Origin: Charina bottae
Lineage: Eukaryota; Chordata; Lepidosauria; Squamata; Charinaidae
Direction of reading: 5' to 3'
Length of the DNA: 64,000 nt
NCBI GenBank assembly: GCA_023362775.1
Contig: JALMGJ010000006.1
Location: 15,326,001 to 15,390,000, forward strand
Below are positions 1 through 10,975 of this stretch, piece after piece; within the stretch, counting starts at the first letter, position 1; each line of letters begins with the position of its first letter. A model generated the notes under the pieces. It did no database searches and was not told where the DNA came from. It worked only from the letters and a program-made list of their open reading frames with translations. The translations under genes were made by a program, and so were the position numbers.

Positions 1-465
1 CCATTGTTCAATACACAATGAACTGCCACTTAAGATTTCTAATTCAATTAGCAGAACTGAAACGGAATTTGGAGGGTGATCTGGGACAGTTTTCTAGTCT
101 AGGAATAGACAATTTTTTCTTATCTCAGGAACTGGTCAAGTTCAAATGCAGTGTATCATAAATTAATTTTGTCCCGTTTCCACTCATTCTGTACTTTTCA
201 AAAACTTCATGATATTCGTTAATATTTTACAGGAAATTTTGTCTTGTACTTTATATACATCTTTCCATAATAGAAACATCTTCTATAAGGTTTTTTTTCC
301 CCCAGTTTCAGGAATTGATTTATATTTCAAGAATTGTGCGATCTGCACCATCCAAAGTAATTATAGGCAATATTTTGCTAATAGGCCAATAATTTGCCTC
401 AGTATAATGCAGCTTCATGTCTGATTTTACATTATTTAATGATTTATGGTGCATTCTGCCTTGAA
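1..465. other. AT-rich DNA without a recognised gene
   Basis: AT-rich flank of the minus-strand LINE that ends near 466. Short open frames here have no recognisable domain. Nothing else seen. Confidence 0.6.
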
Positions 466-3400
466 TATCATTGGCGATCACTCGTAGCCGAGTAAGATTG
501 TCTTCCAAAGGTAAAATTTTAACGGTGGATCTGTAAGTGGCTGTAAAGGCCAATTTTGGATCCGCACAACCTCCCACAATGAGGGCATAGGTTTCCGGGT
601 GGGAGACGGTCATGATGAGGGTCTGCCTGACGTGCCTTCCTTTTAGCTCTTTTATCCTTTTCGCCCTGTACTCGTGTTTCTTCAAAGTCCATAGCGCCAT
701 TAATAAAGGATGACCTCCAATTGAAACGCTCATGAGTTAGGGCTTCCCAGTTCTCAATGCTGATATTACATTTTTTTAAATTAACTTTGAGAGTATCTTT
801 GAATCTCTTTTGCTGTCCACCAATATTCCGTTTTCCATTCTTAAGTTGGGAGTAAAGTAGCTGCTTTGGAAGACGATGGTCAGGCATTCGAACAACATGA
901 CCGGTCCAGCGAAGTTGATGTTGGATGATCATTGTTTCAATGCTGGTGGTTTTCGCTTCTTCTAATACGCTAACATTAGTCCGCCTATCTTCCCAAGTAA
1001 TTTGCAGAATTTTTCGGAGGCAGCGTTGATGGAATCTTTCAAGAAGTTGGAGGTGGCGTTTGTAGAGGGTCCATGTTTCACAGGCGTACAGAAGGGTTGG
1101 TAGTACAATGGCTTTGTAAACAAGCATTTTGGTCTCCCTGCGAATGTCCCGATCCTCAAACACTCTACGCTTCATTCAGGAGAAAGCTACACTCGCAGAG
1201 CTCAGGCGATGCTGAATTTCAGCGTCGATGTCGGCTTTTGTAGATAGATGGCTGCCGAGATAAGAAAAGTGATCGACATTTTCTAGTGACACACCTTTAA
1301 GCTGGATTGATGGCGCTGCAGAGGGATTGGTTCGAACTTGCTGGTAAAGCACTTTGGTTTTTTTAATGTTAATCGAGAGGCCGAGTTTTTCATATGCTTC
1401 TGCAAAGATGTTTAGGATAGTTTGAAGATCTTCCTCGGAGTGTGCACAGACTACGTTATCATCAGCATACTGAAGTTCTATAACAGAAGTTGCAATTACC
1501 TTATTTTTTGCTTTCAGCCTACTAAGATTAAAAAGCTTTCCATCTGTTCGATATATAATTTCTACACCAGTAGGAAGTTTCTCTTCAACAAGGTGCATAA
1601 TCATAGCGATGAAGATAGCGAATAAGGTTGGAGCAATAACACATCCCTGTTTAACGCCGGATTCCACTTTAAATGGATCGCTTTGAGAGCCATTGTTATT
1701 CAGGATTGTTGCCATCATGTCGTCATGGAGTAATCGCAAGATGTTCACAAATTTATCAGGGCATCCGATTTTCAGAAGGATGGTCCAGAGAGCAGTACGA
1801 TTTACAGTATCAAAAGCTTTAGTCAGATCAATAAACGCCATGTACAGAGGGCGGTTTTGCTCCTTGCATTTTTCTTGAAGCTGTCGTGCAGTGAAGATCA
1901 TATCCACTGTTCCCCTGGAAGGGCGGAAGCCATTTTGCGTTTCAGGGAGGATGTCTTCTGATACAGATAGGAGACGGTTTGCAATGATCTTTGCCAGGAT
2001 TTTGCCTGCTGTGGCTAGAAGGGAGATGCCTCGATAGTTTCCACAGTCTGTTCTATCACCCTTTTTAAAGAGAGTGATAATTATGGCATCCCTAAAGTCT
2101 GCTGGAATCGCCTCCCTCATCCAGATTTTTTCGATGAGCTTATGAAGTTGTTGTGTAAGTTCAGGCCCGCCTTCTTTAAAGACTTCAGCAGGAATCCCAT
2201 CAGGTCCACTAGCTTTGTTATTTTTCATTTGTTTAGTGGCTTTACTGACTTCCTCCAAACTAGGGGGTACTGCAAGCTCATTTCTTACTTGTTTTTGCGG
2301 GATTTGCAAGAAGACTTCATCAGCCACAGTAGAGTGACGATTAAGGAGATTGTAGTAATGCTCTTTCCAGCGCAGTGCAATAGACTCTTTGTCCTTTAGA
2401 AGCTTAGCACCATCTACTGAGCGTAAGGGATTTGTACCATGGTTTGTTGGTCCATAGATGGCCTTTATGGCATTAAAAAAGCCCCGTGCATCATGAGCAT
2501 CTGCAAAATGTTGGGTTTCTTGGGCTTTTTTTATCCACCATATGTTCTTAAGTTCTCTAGTTCTTCTTTGGACTTCTGCCTTTGCACTGGCGTAGATTTT
2601 TTTCTTAACGGCACAGTTAATATCTTTTTGCCATATCTGGAAGGCTTTCCTTTTCTTGTCAATAATATGTTCAATCTCACTATCGTTCTCATCAAACCAG
2701 TCCTGATGTCTCTTAGTCTGGTATCCGATAGTTTGTTCACAGGCTGAAATAATAGAAGTCTTCAATTTAATCCAGTGTTCCTCAACATTTTCAGGAAGTT
2801 CCATAGGCAGATGTTCCTTGAGAGTTGATTGAAAGCAAGCTCGTTTAATAGGATCTTGAAGGGCCAGTGTATTCATTTTACGCCTTGGTTTTCTTCCTTG
2901 GAGCCTACGATGAGGGACAATCTTTATGGCCATCGTGGATCGAATTAATCGATGGTCTGTCCAGCAGTCATCGGCGCTCGTCATGGCTCTGGTGAGAAGT
3001 ACATCACGGCGATCTCTAGCACGGACAATTACATAATCTAAAAGATGCCAGTGCTTCGACCGTGGGTGCTTCCATGATGTTTTAAATTTATTTTTCTGGC
3101 GAAAGAGTGTGTTAGTAATGACAAGGTTATGCTCTGCACATTTAGTCAGAAGTAAGATTCCATTTGTGTTGCTGTTGTCAACTCCTTCTTTCCCAATGAT
3201 CCCTGGCCACAAATCAAAATCACGCCCAACTCTTGCATTGAAATCGCCCAGGAGGATAATTTTATCCTCCTTTGGTATCTCTGATAAGATGGTGTCCAGC
3301 TGGGTATAAAATTTTTCCTTGATATCCTCATCTGCATCTAGTGTTGGTGCGTAAGCACTTAGGATAGTTGCCTGTTGGTTTTTGGCGAGTTTTATTCGCA

Positions 3401-4390
3401 GAGTTGAGAGTCGTTTGTTAATCCCAGTGGGAACTTCTGACAAGAGCTTCACAATGTCGTTTTTGATAGCAAAGCCTACCCCATGTATTCGTCGTTCTTG
3501 TTCAGGCAGTCCTTTCCAAAAGAAGGTATAACCTCCTTTTTCTTCCTTCAACTGTCCTTCTCCTGCTCTTCGAGTTTCTTGGAGTGCTGCTATATCAATA
3601 TTAAAACGTCTCAGCTCCCTTGCAATAATGGCAGTCCTACGTTCAGGTCGTTCACTATCCATATTGTCTTGCAGTGTCCGTATATTCCATGTTCCAAAAT
3701 TCATGTGTTTTTTACGACCGCTAGATGGTGACCCCACTGGTCGCGGTAATCCAGTCAGGGAGAAAATGAGGCAGACTATGTTTAGGGCACCTTTTCTAGC
3801 CCCCTCCCCATATGGGGTGAGCAGAGTGGATCCTAAATAGGGCTGCTCAGTCGTGGATACAGCTGCCGAACTACTCAACTGCCTCGATCCTTGAGTCAGG
3901 GCGACTGAATCCGTATCCACCGCCCATGTGCTGGTCCATGACTAGGAGCTTCCGGATTTCACAGTCCTGCCCCCGTTGCCATTCGTCAGTCGCCATGGGA
4001 CTTTTGGTTGTTTTGGGTTTGGTGTGGTTGGAAGACGCCTGTGCGTGAATTTGTTTTATGTGTGGAGATCGGTGCACAACGATCAGCACACAACCTTCAC
4101 AGAAAAAGGTTCTAATCCAATGGCATGGATACCATGACGATTGGTGACCTTTTGTCTGCTGCAGCCTTCATCCGCCTTAGCAGCCGTTGTAACAATACAC
4201 CTTGTTATCTTCCGCCTGTTCTGCCGTTGAGGACTTTCTTGGATCGTTCTTTGTCTGGTTCCTCCCCCTGGACCTTACCGCCATGGGTGACCCTGCCAGG
4301 AGTACATGACTCCCGACGGCTTCGCTCACAGGGTTCATTGGGAACACACAAGCCCACTCACCACAACAAGGTGACGATCCAGCCATTCAG
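466..4390 (-). mobile_element. Near full-length APE-type non-LTR retrotransposon (RTE-like, zinc-finger tailed)
   Basis: A LINE reading on the minus strand. Its 5' end lies near 4390, where the minus strand begins a GC-richer leader containing 'TCACCTTGTTGTGG', a leader motif also seen in the BovB copy at 10976. Its 3' end lies near 466, just after 'GAGTGATCGCCAATGAT'. A leader of about 470-690 nt precedes one long open frame encoding an apurinic-type endonuclease, a reverse transcriptase and a C-terminal C2H2-like zinc finger. I place it in the RTE-like group from the endonuclease and RT motifs; the exact clade (RTE, RTE-X or relative) is uncertain. No clear target-site duplication was found. 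Confidence 0.85.
519..3920 (-). pseudogene. LINE endonuclease-reverse transcriptase ORF with one internal stop
   Basis: The protein nicks target DNA and copies the element RNA in place. The first 914 codons (3920 to 1179) end at a TGA at 1178-1176, and the same frame resumes at once for 218 codons to 519. The conserved start is probably the Met at 3704, directly before GTWNIRTL. Endonuclease motifs seen in order: GTWNIRTL, ALQETR, GDFNARVG, DYVIV and TDHRLI. The RT follows with KASGPDG, FIDLTKAFD, the catalytic YADD and YLGSHL. After the stop come the usual post-RT motif (YACETWTLYKRHL, RWTGHVVRMPDHR) and a finger of the form CPHC-x12-HLQIH. The TGA fits a CpG transition from an arginine codon. 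No frameshift was noticed over about 3.4 kb, so the copy looks young. Loss of the zinc finger and thumb region would make the truncated product defective. Confidence 0.85.
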
Positions 4391-5905
4391 ATAATAATTA
4401 ATATTAGACTTCAATTTATTCACTTCGCCATTTCAAATGAAAATATCTTAGTAGGCACTAATGAAAGACCAGAAAAATCATTCATCCTTAGGGCAGATTG
4501 CAGGCCCAGTTTTGACCCTTTGTTTCATAAATACTTACATTCCAGCCACAGTCAGGTATAACAGAAGGGAAGGGAAGGGGAAGAAGGGGAAGGAAATGCA
4601 GTGTTTAGATCTTTAGTGACCTACTTGCAGCATAGAAGGCACAAGTGAGAATGGCATAAGGAACAGTATTAGCTTAATTCAGGCTGACATGCATCTGCAT
4701 TTTAGACCACATGATAATCAATGAGACATGACTTCACCTCTTGTTGAAAAGAGGAATGACAAAAAGAGAGACCAAAGAAAGTGTAAAGGACAGTAACATT
4801 GTCCCTTATTACTTTTTACAATACAATTTATTTCCTATTTCAGAGCCAGTCTTGGACCTGTGGGTCACCTTTCTAAATCTTTTCATATATTTGGAACCCT
4901 TCCATCAATAATGTTGAGTTAGAAAGACCTGAGTACAACAGGCAAAGGGTACAGAATGACCCTCACAATTAGGCGAAGACTTGTATTTATAATAAATCTG
5001 GCAATTTAGCACTTTCACTCTGAATTTCACTCAGCAGTGAAGCACTATAATAATTTTAGGGGCTGGATTTAATGATCACCTTGGGCCCTGCTCTAGACAT
5101 AATGGTATTGATTTTGCACAATTGCTCTGTTGCTCAAAATTTATACACACGCACACGCACACACACACACAAGGGGGTGAAATATTATGAAATCACCAAA
5201 ACTCATGAGAGTTCATGTTCTCATCCCTGAAATATCATGGAATGTCATAAAATACCTTTGAAAACTTATAGCATTTTAAGGTCTTGCAATTCTGTTGTCT
5301 TAATAACAACAACCATTTTCTATGAGTGCCTTTTAGAGAAGACCTGGATATTGTGGCATCTGCCAGCAATTCATTTCCAAAGAATGTTTTTGATAATTGT
5401 GCATATAACTCCACATATTTCAGAATGTGCCAAGCTAATCTTTCTTTATTTGGAAGTGATTGTGCTAATTCTGCTACCTGGGACTCTGACAACTCTCCCC
5501 AGATCCTGCCTTACCATCTTCTTTTGACAAGAGCTAGGGCTACACATCCTTCCTTGTACTCCACTGTGGGTGAAATTGGCTTTGGATCTGGCCTACTACA
5601 GCTTAGAAACTTGGTGGCTTCTTCATGCATGCAAGTGTCTGAGCTACCATGGTAGCTGACATGGCATCCACCCCAGTGGAAGAACTGTCTGCCAGCCTCT
5701 CATCTCTTGCATCAGTACAATAATAGTGAGAGAGGAGAAACACAGAAGAGGAACAAGTTATGTACTAAGTCCCTTGGATATCTGGATGTCTATTGAGGGG
5801 ACAGCTCTGTAAACAGCTTGTACCAGACAGCCTGAAAGCCCGGCGCTCAATTTGGTCACCCAAACCAGTAGTGAATTCAATGGCTGCATTCACACAACAT
5901 GCTTG
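4391..5905. other. Unique DNA with a short CA repeat
   Basis: AT-rich sequence with a (CA)n run near 5149-5171. An open frame at 5326-5655 has no recognised domain and is not called as a gene. The boundary at 5905 is where homology to the L2/CR1 copy at 60 kb begins. Confidence 0.5.
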
Positions 5906-7134
5906 TGGTTCGCCTCCTTCCTCCAGGGCCGCTCCCAATCAGTGATGATAGGGGAGGAGAGATCTGACCCACGGCCCCTCCTGTGTGGGGTGCCACAGAG
6001 TTCGGTGCTCTCCCCTCTCCTGTTTAACATCTATATGAAGCCTCTGGGTGAGATCATCCGTCACCACGGGATGAAATACCATCTATATGCTGATGATACA
6101 CAGCTGTATATTTCCATCCTGGGTGAAGTAAGTGATGCAGTTGCCACCCTATCTCAGTGTCTGGAGGCTGTGGGGGCCTGGATGGGGAACAACAGGCTTT
6201 GACTGAACCCTAGTAAGATGGAGTGGCTGTGGATTGATGGCCGCTCGGGTCCCAGGAAGTTGTCATCTTTGGCTCTAGAGGGGGTTGCACTACCCCATTC
6301 GGAGCCAGTGCGGAATCTGGGGGTTCTCCTGGACTCACGACTCCTGCTTGAAGAGCAGGTGGCAGCCGTGGCCAGGAGGGCCTTTGCACAACTTCGGGTT
6401 GTGCGCCAGTTACGCCCATTCCTGGACCGAGATGCCCTCCGAACAGTCACTCATGCCCTTGTCATCTCCAATATAGACTATTGTAATGCGCTCTACATGG
6501 GGCTACCCTTGAGGAGTATCCGGAAGCTTCAACTGGTCCAGAATGTGGCTGCGCGAACAATTATTGGGGCCAGAAGATCGGCCCATGTGACACCGTTGTT
6601 ACGCGAGCTGCATTGGGTACCGGTTTGCTTCCGGGTACAATTCAAGGTGTTGGTTATCACCTTTAAAGCCCTACATGGCATAGGACCAGGTTACCTGAGG
6701 GACCGTCTCATCCCCAGAACATCGACCCGTCCCACCCGTTCAGCCAGAGAGGGCTTGCTGCGGACCCCATCGATTAAAGAGTTCCACCTAGCGGGGTCCA
6801 GGAAGCGGGCCTCCTCTGCAGTTGTGCCCGCCCTTTGGAATATCTTACCCCCGGAGCTGAGGCTGATTTCCTCACTCCCAGCCTTCCGGAAAGGCTTAAA
6901 GACCTGGTTCTGCCGTCTTGCCTGGGAGGGAAACGCCAACAGTTCCTCTTGGGGATGGCTGGTCCCTTGAAGCCTCCCAGTGTCTTATTTTAACATTTCA
7001 CTCTTGGAATTCATATTATGTATTGTTGTAATTTTATATATTTTTAATTCTATTTTATTGTACACCGCCCAGGGTCCCCGTTGGGGGAGATGGGCGGTAA
7101 TTTAAATCTAATAAAATAAATAAATAAATAAATG
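5905..7134 (+). mobile_element. 5'-truncated L2/CR1-group LINE
   Basis: It matches the LINE at 59975-61560 almost base for base from 'gtggttcgcctcc' to the tail. It carries the second half of the RT, the C-terminal domain, and a 3' UTR ending 'accgcccagggtccccg...gggagatgggcgg' followed by (TAAA)n. The 5' end is truncated inside the RT, as is usual for target-primed LINEs. No convincing target duplication was seen. Confidence 0.85.
5906..6970 (+). pseudogene. L2/CR1 reverse transcriptase, C-terminal part
   Basis: One frame with a single stop (TGA at 6200-6202) where the 60-kb copy has CGG. It encodes the RT from GVPQSSVLSPLLFNIYM through the catalytic YADDTQLYIS. The typical L2/CR1 C-terminal region follows (NLGVLLDSRL, HALVISNIDYCNALYMGLP, ARRSAHVTPLLRELHW, ALWNILPPELR, FRKGLKTWF) and ends at 6970. 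The endonuclease and N-terminal RT are missing because of 5' truncation, so the copy cannot be active. Confidence 0.85.
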
Positions 7135-7599
7135 CTTAATCAGGCAAGTTACAGATGTAGCAGCTGCATTTGAACAATGTATGAATCTTGGTTAGATTGT
7201 ATATGTGTATATTTGTGTATGTCTGTGTTGTGAGAAGCTATCCCATTTTCTAAGCTTCTGGTTCAATATATTACATGCATCCTGTTATGCTAAGGAATGC
7301 AATAGCTGAGAACTTTGGGCCAGAAATCTAGGGATATACTGAGCAAAGTAAGGGAGGACACACCAACCACAGTTGAGCTGACTAACCTAAGTCTTAGCTC
7401 AGTGGAGTAATATACACCATCTAAAAGCAATGGTGCACACAAACATATAAGTGAAGCACAGTGTAGCTGTTAAGATGTTGGACTGGGACCAAGGAGACTG
7501 AGGTCCATTTACATTCAGCAGTTGACCTCACTAGGTGTCTTTGAGCTTCTCTTTTTCAGTCCTACTAACCACACAGAATTATTGGGTTTAAATTGAATG

Positions 7600-7830
7600 G
7601 AGTCTCCCCATTAGTGGTTAAAAGCACTAGGCTAGACACCAGGAGACCATGAGTTTGAGTCCTGCCTTAGGCTCAAAGCCAGCTGGGTGACTTTGGGCCA
7701 GTCACTCTCTCTCTCAGCTCTAGGAAGAAAGCAATGCCAGCTAATTCCAAAAATGTTGCCAAGAAAACTGCAGAGACTTATCCAGGCAGTTGCCAGGAAT
7801 CGAAACTGACTTCAAGGCATAGAATTTATT
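7600..7830 (+). mobile_element. tRNA-derived SINE (family B, long tail form)
   Basis: The body 'agtggttaaaagcactaggctag...gagtttgagtcctgcc...ctgggtgactttgggccagtcactctc' matches the SINE bodies at 57.4 and 62.7 kb. It continues into the 'gccaagaaaactgcagagact...caggcagttgccagg' tail, also present at 62.73 kb. The A-box and B-box like stretches are weak. The copy is diverged and lacks the very 5' end. Confidence 0.7.
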
Positions 7831-8269
7831 TTATTTATTTAAAATTACCTAAGTAATAAACTCTTACTGTCTCACTTTCTCTGTCCCCCAGAGAAGTCAA
7901 ACAGCAAGCAGCAGTCAAAAGGCCACAACCCTTTTCTCGTTTACAGCTTTAATTATTTCTGCCATCCTTTGCAAGATTTTTTTTTAAAAAATCTGTGCTT
8001 TATCTACGGTGTATTTGCTTTAGACCTCAGGAGGACATTGCCCAAGTTCTTTGAAATCTTGTGCATTATTTATTCCTATTTACCATAAGTCTGGTAGACA
8101 TGCTGTTTTAGTAATTAAATGTCAGCTCTTCATAACACTGGTTAAACTGTGAAAGAGCTTAATCAATAATAATGTACTCCATAACATATGTTATGTCCAT
8201 CATGGGCCTTGAAAGGCTTAACACTTTTCCATCATACTATCCAAAGACCAATCAATTACAATCACAAGC

Positions 8270-8755
8270 TAGAAGCACGATCCCGGAGAGAATCTCCCCA
8301 AATGCTTTGGTATGCCAGGTATTCTAGTACAAGACGGACCGTCTTTTCCCAGTTGTCTCTACCCATCCAATCTGGTCTGGCAGGATGGGCATGCTCCGGA
8401 TCCCGTCAGCCAAGAAATGTTGGCTGGCGGAGACCAGGACATGTGCCTTTTCTGCCATAGCACCTGCCCTCTGGAACATCCTCCCTCCTGATATTAGGAT
8501 GGCCCCGACCCTACTGGCTTTTCAGAAGGCGTTGAAGACCTGGCTATGTGCCGGGGCCTGGGGTCCTGAGTGTGTGAAGGGCCCCGTTTCCTGGTTGTGC
8601 TGACACCAATGGATTTTAATGTCTCTTGGCTGCTATTTGTATTTGATTTCTTTTGTACTGTTTTAATTGTTTGACTTTTTATGACTGTTAGCCACCCAGA
8701 GTTACTGTTTTGAGATGGGCGGCTATATAAATTGAATGAATAAATTAAAAATTAA
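8270..8755 (+). mobile_element. Diverged L2/CR1-group LINE 3' end
   Basis: Translated pieces match the C-terminus of the L2/CR1 protein: CAFSAIAPALWNILPPDIRMAPT followed by LLAFQKALKTWL. They are followed by 'gccacccagagttactgttttgagatgggcggctatataaattgaatgaataaat', the family's typical 3' end. It is from a different, older subfamily than the 5.9- and 60-kb copies and is broken by frameshifts and stops. Confidence 0.75.
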
Positions 8756-10975
8756 AAAAGAAGTGACTCCAGAGATCATCTATGCCACTTAGTAAGATAG
8801 ATACCACTAAGACAGATAAACATAGATTTAGAAATTAGCACTGTGCAAAGCTGTGAAACGTTTTGACAATATTTTGAGTGAAAGGAACCTAGGGTGTCCT
8901 TTATTTGTGTATATTGGGAGGGTGTAATTATCTTGTTTAACTTCCAGGTGGAAGCTCAACCACCTGAGTTTGTTGTAGACATGAGAGACTGGGCACTTCT
9001 AAGTTACCAGCCTTTCATCACTCACATCTTCTGGATTCATAGTTAAAACCAAGGAGGTTGACTAACTATGTTCTTCTGGCTATAGGAACAGGCATGTCTA
9101 CTTCTGTATGTCTTTACAGTCCTGGCAGAAAAGCAACCATCAATCAGAACTGGTCCAGTCTTGTCAAGAGCTGATCACAGAAGTGCCTTGGACAATCGGC
9201 GCTTGTCTGCCAGCAGCAAGGAGGGCCTATGTTTCATGCTGAACTATTAAACCATTTCCCACCGTAAAATACTTAAAAGTGCACCTGTGATGGTGGCAAG
9301 CCATCAAGCTGTGTATCCTGCTATGCTATGGCCCCTTTACACAGTCCTGATGTTCAGCTGCCACGTCACAAAAGCAGGAGTTAGGAGATGGGGTGAACCA
9401 GACTTTCCATCTGATAGTCACATGGCACATCCAAAGAAAAAACCTTGCTGCTTTTGATAAATACCCCAAAATTGCAATAGGAAGAAGCTGGGTCCTATTG
9501 TAAATCTCTGAGGGGTCGACTCAGCCAAGGGTGGAATCTGCATCCTGTCTTGAAGTGGCCTTTGTTTGCAGAACACGCTAATTCATAATGGGATTTGGCT
9601 TAGCAAGCAATGACTCAACTTGTAATTAAGAAGAAATGCATTAACTGAAATCTGTAACAATGGATTGGTTTGGCTAAATATTCTCTAAACACAGTTCACT
9701 ATGTCGTCCAAAGCTAAATGAATAGTTAGTTTATGGTTAAGCAAAACATTCATCCTTTAGAAAATGACAGGAGGTAATCAGGCTGAAATCCCAATTATAT
9801 TTACAAAAAAGTTAAACCCACTTGAATTGAACTGGACTCCTGGGGACCACGTGGATATGTCCATACAATTTTCTTGGCAACAATTATTTCCTATTGTCTT
9901 TTGGGAGGATGTTTTAACTTCCGAGGTCCAGTCTACCCTTCTGAGATTTCCTTGTGGTCTTCTGTCCAAGTACTAATATGGTCTGACTCTGCTTCACTTT
10001 TTGAGATTAGGAGAATGCAAAGTTACTTTTCTGTAAATATGCTTACTTTTTGTTAAATATGCTTAAGGGTGTTTTATATAATGGGGATACTTCTGTTTCA
10101 GTTAGAGGAATGAGATATTTTGATCATCTATCTATTTTGACAGTTTTTTCTTTAGTCACTAAAGACATCTTTCATAATCATCCTCCTGCCTCATTATTGC
10201 AGCAAATACAACTGTAGTAATAACAGTAATGAACTTTCATTTCTATACACAGCCTTTCATCTTGAGTGACACTTGGAAAGCTACAATGAGAATGCCCCAA
10301 ATATTAAGGAAACATGCAAGTCTCCCAACATAGAAAAAACAGGGTTTTGATCTGAGCAATGACTGCATTTGAAGGCTCTGTATGTGATGTATTTTATAAG
10401 CTCTGCTAATTTTCAACTGCTTTTTTTGTTTTGACTTTGGATTGAAATGAACAAACTGCTTTTGATAAAGAGAAAAAGAAGATGCACGTTTGTGTACATG
10501 ACTGCCACCATGAATTTCAGATAAGATTTGTCATTTGACAAATTGATTCCCAGATACCTCAGAGATGTCTTCAGCATCCTGCAAAAAAAGCCTTTTTGGG
10601 GTTTTGTTTTATTTTTAACAGGGCTGTCTTACACATCTACTCAAGCAGGTATAGGTGGTTCTAATGAACTCAAGTGGGCTTGTTCAGGAGTAGAGCTAGA
10701 GATAAGTGACAGCAGATCAACCTGCTTTACATTCAGTCCTTGGATACTTCAGATCGAGTTGGAACAATATCTTCCTGAAATCCTGATGCCAGTAAATGTG
10801 AACTAACCTTCCCAAACATGGGGCTCTCCAGAAGGATTGGCCTGTAACTCAAAAAGGAATCCCCAGGATTTTGACAAGTTAAAGACCCAGCAGGTGCATT
10901 TGCACCACATGCTAGGCTTGGTGAGCATGAATTTTAGGTTTGTTTGTGCCTTAGCATGTTGTGCCACTCCAGCAA
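8756..10975. other. Unique DNA, no gene recognised
   Basis: About 2.2 kb of AT-rich, non-repetitive sequence. Short open frames on both strands carry no recognised domains. Nothing functional is supported. Confidence 0.5.

Noticed and set aside
5326..5655. 109-codon plus-strand frame
   Set aside because: No recognised motif, no promoter or splice context, and AT-rich surroundings. It could be a remnant of an old element but nothing supports this.
5850..7145. Target duplication around the L2/CR1 copy ('atgctt' both sides)
   Set aside because: Only six bases match and the ends are not fixed, so it may be chance.
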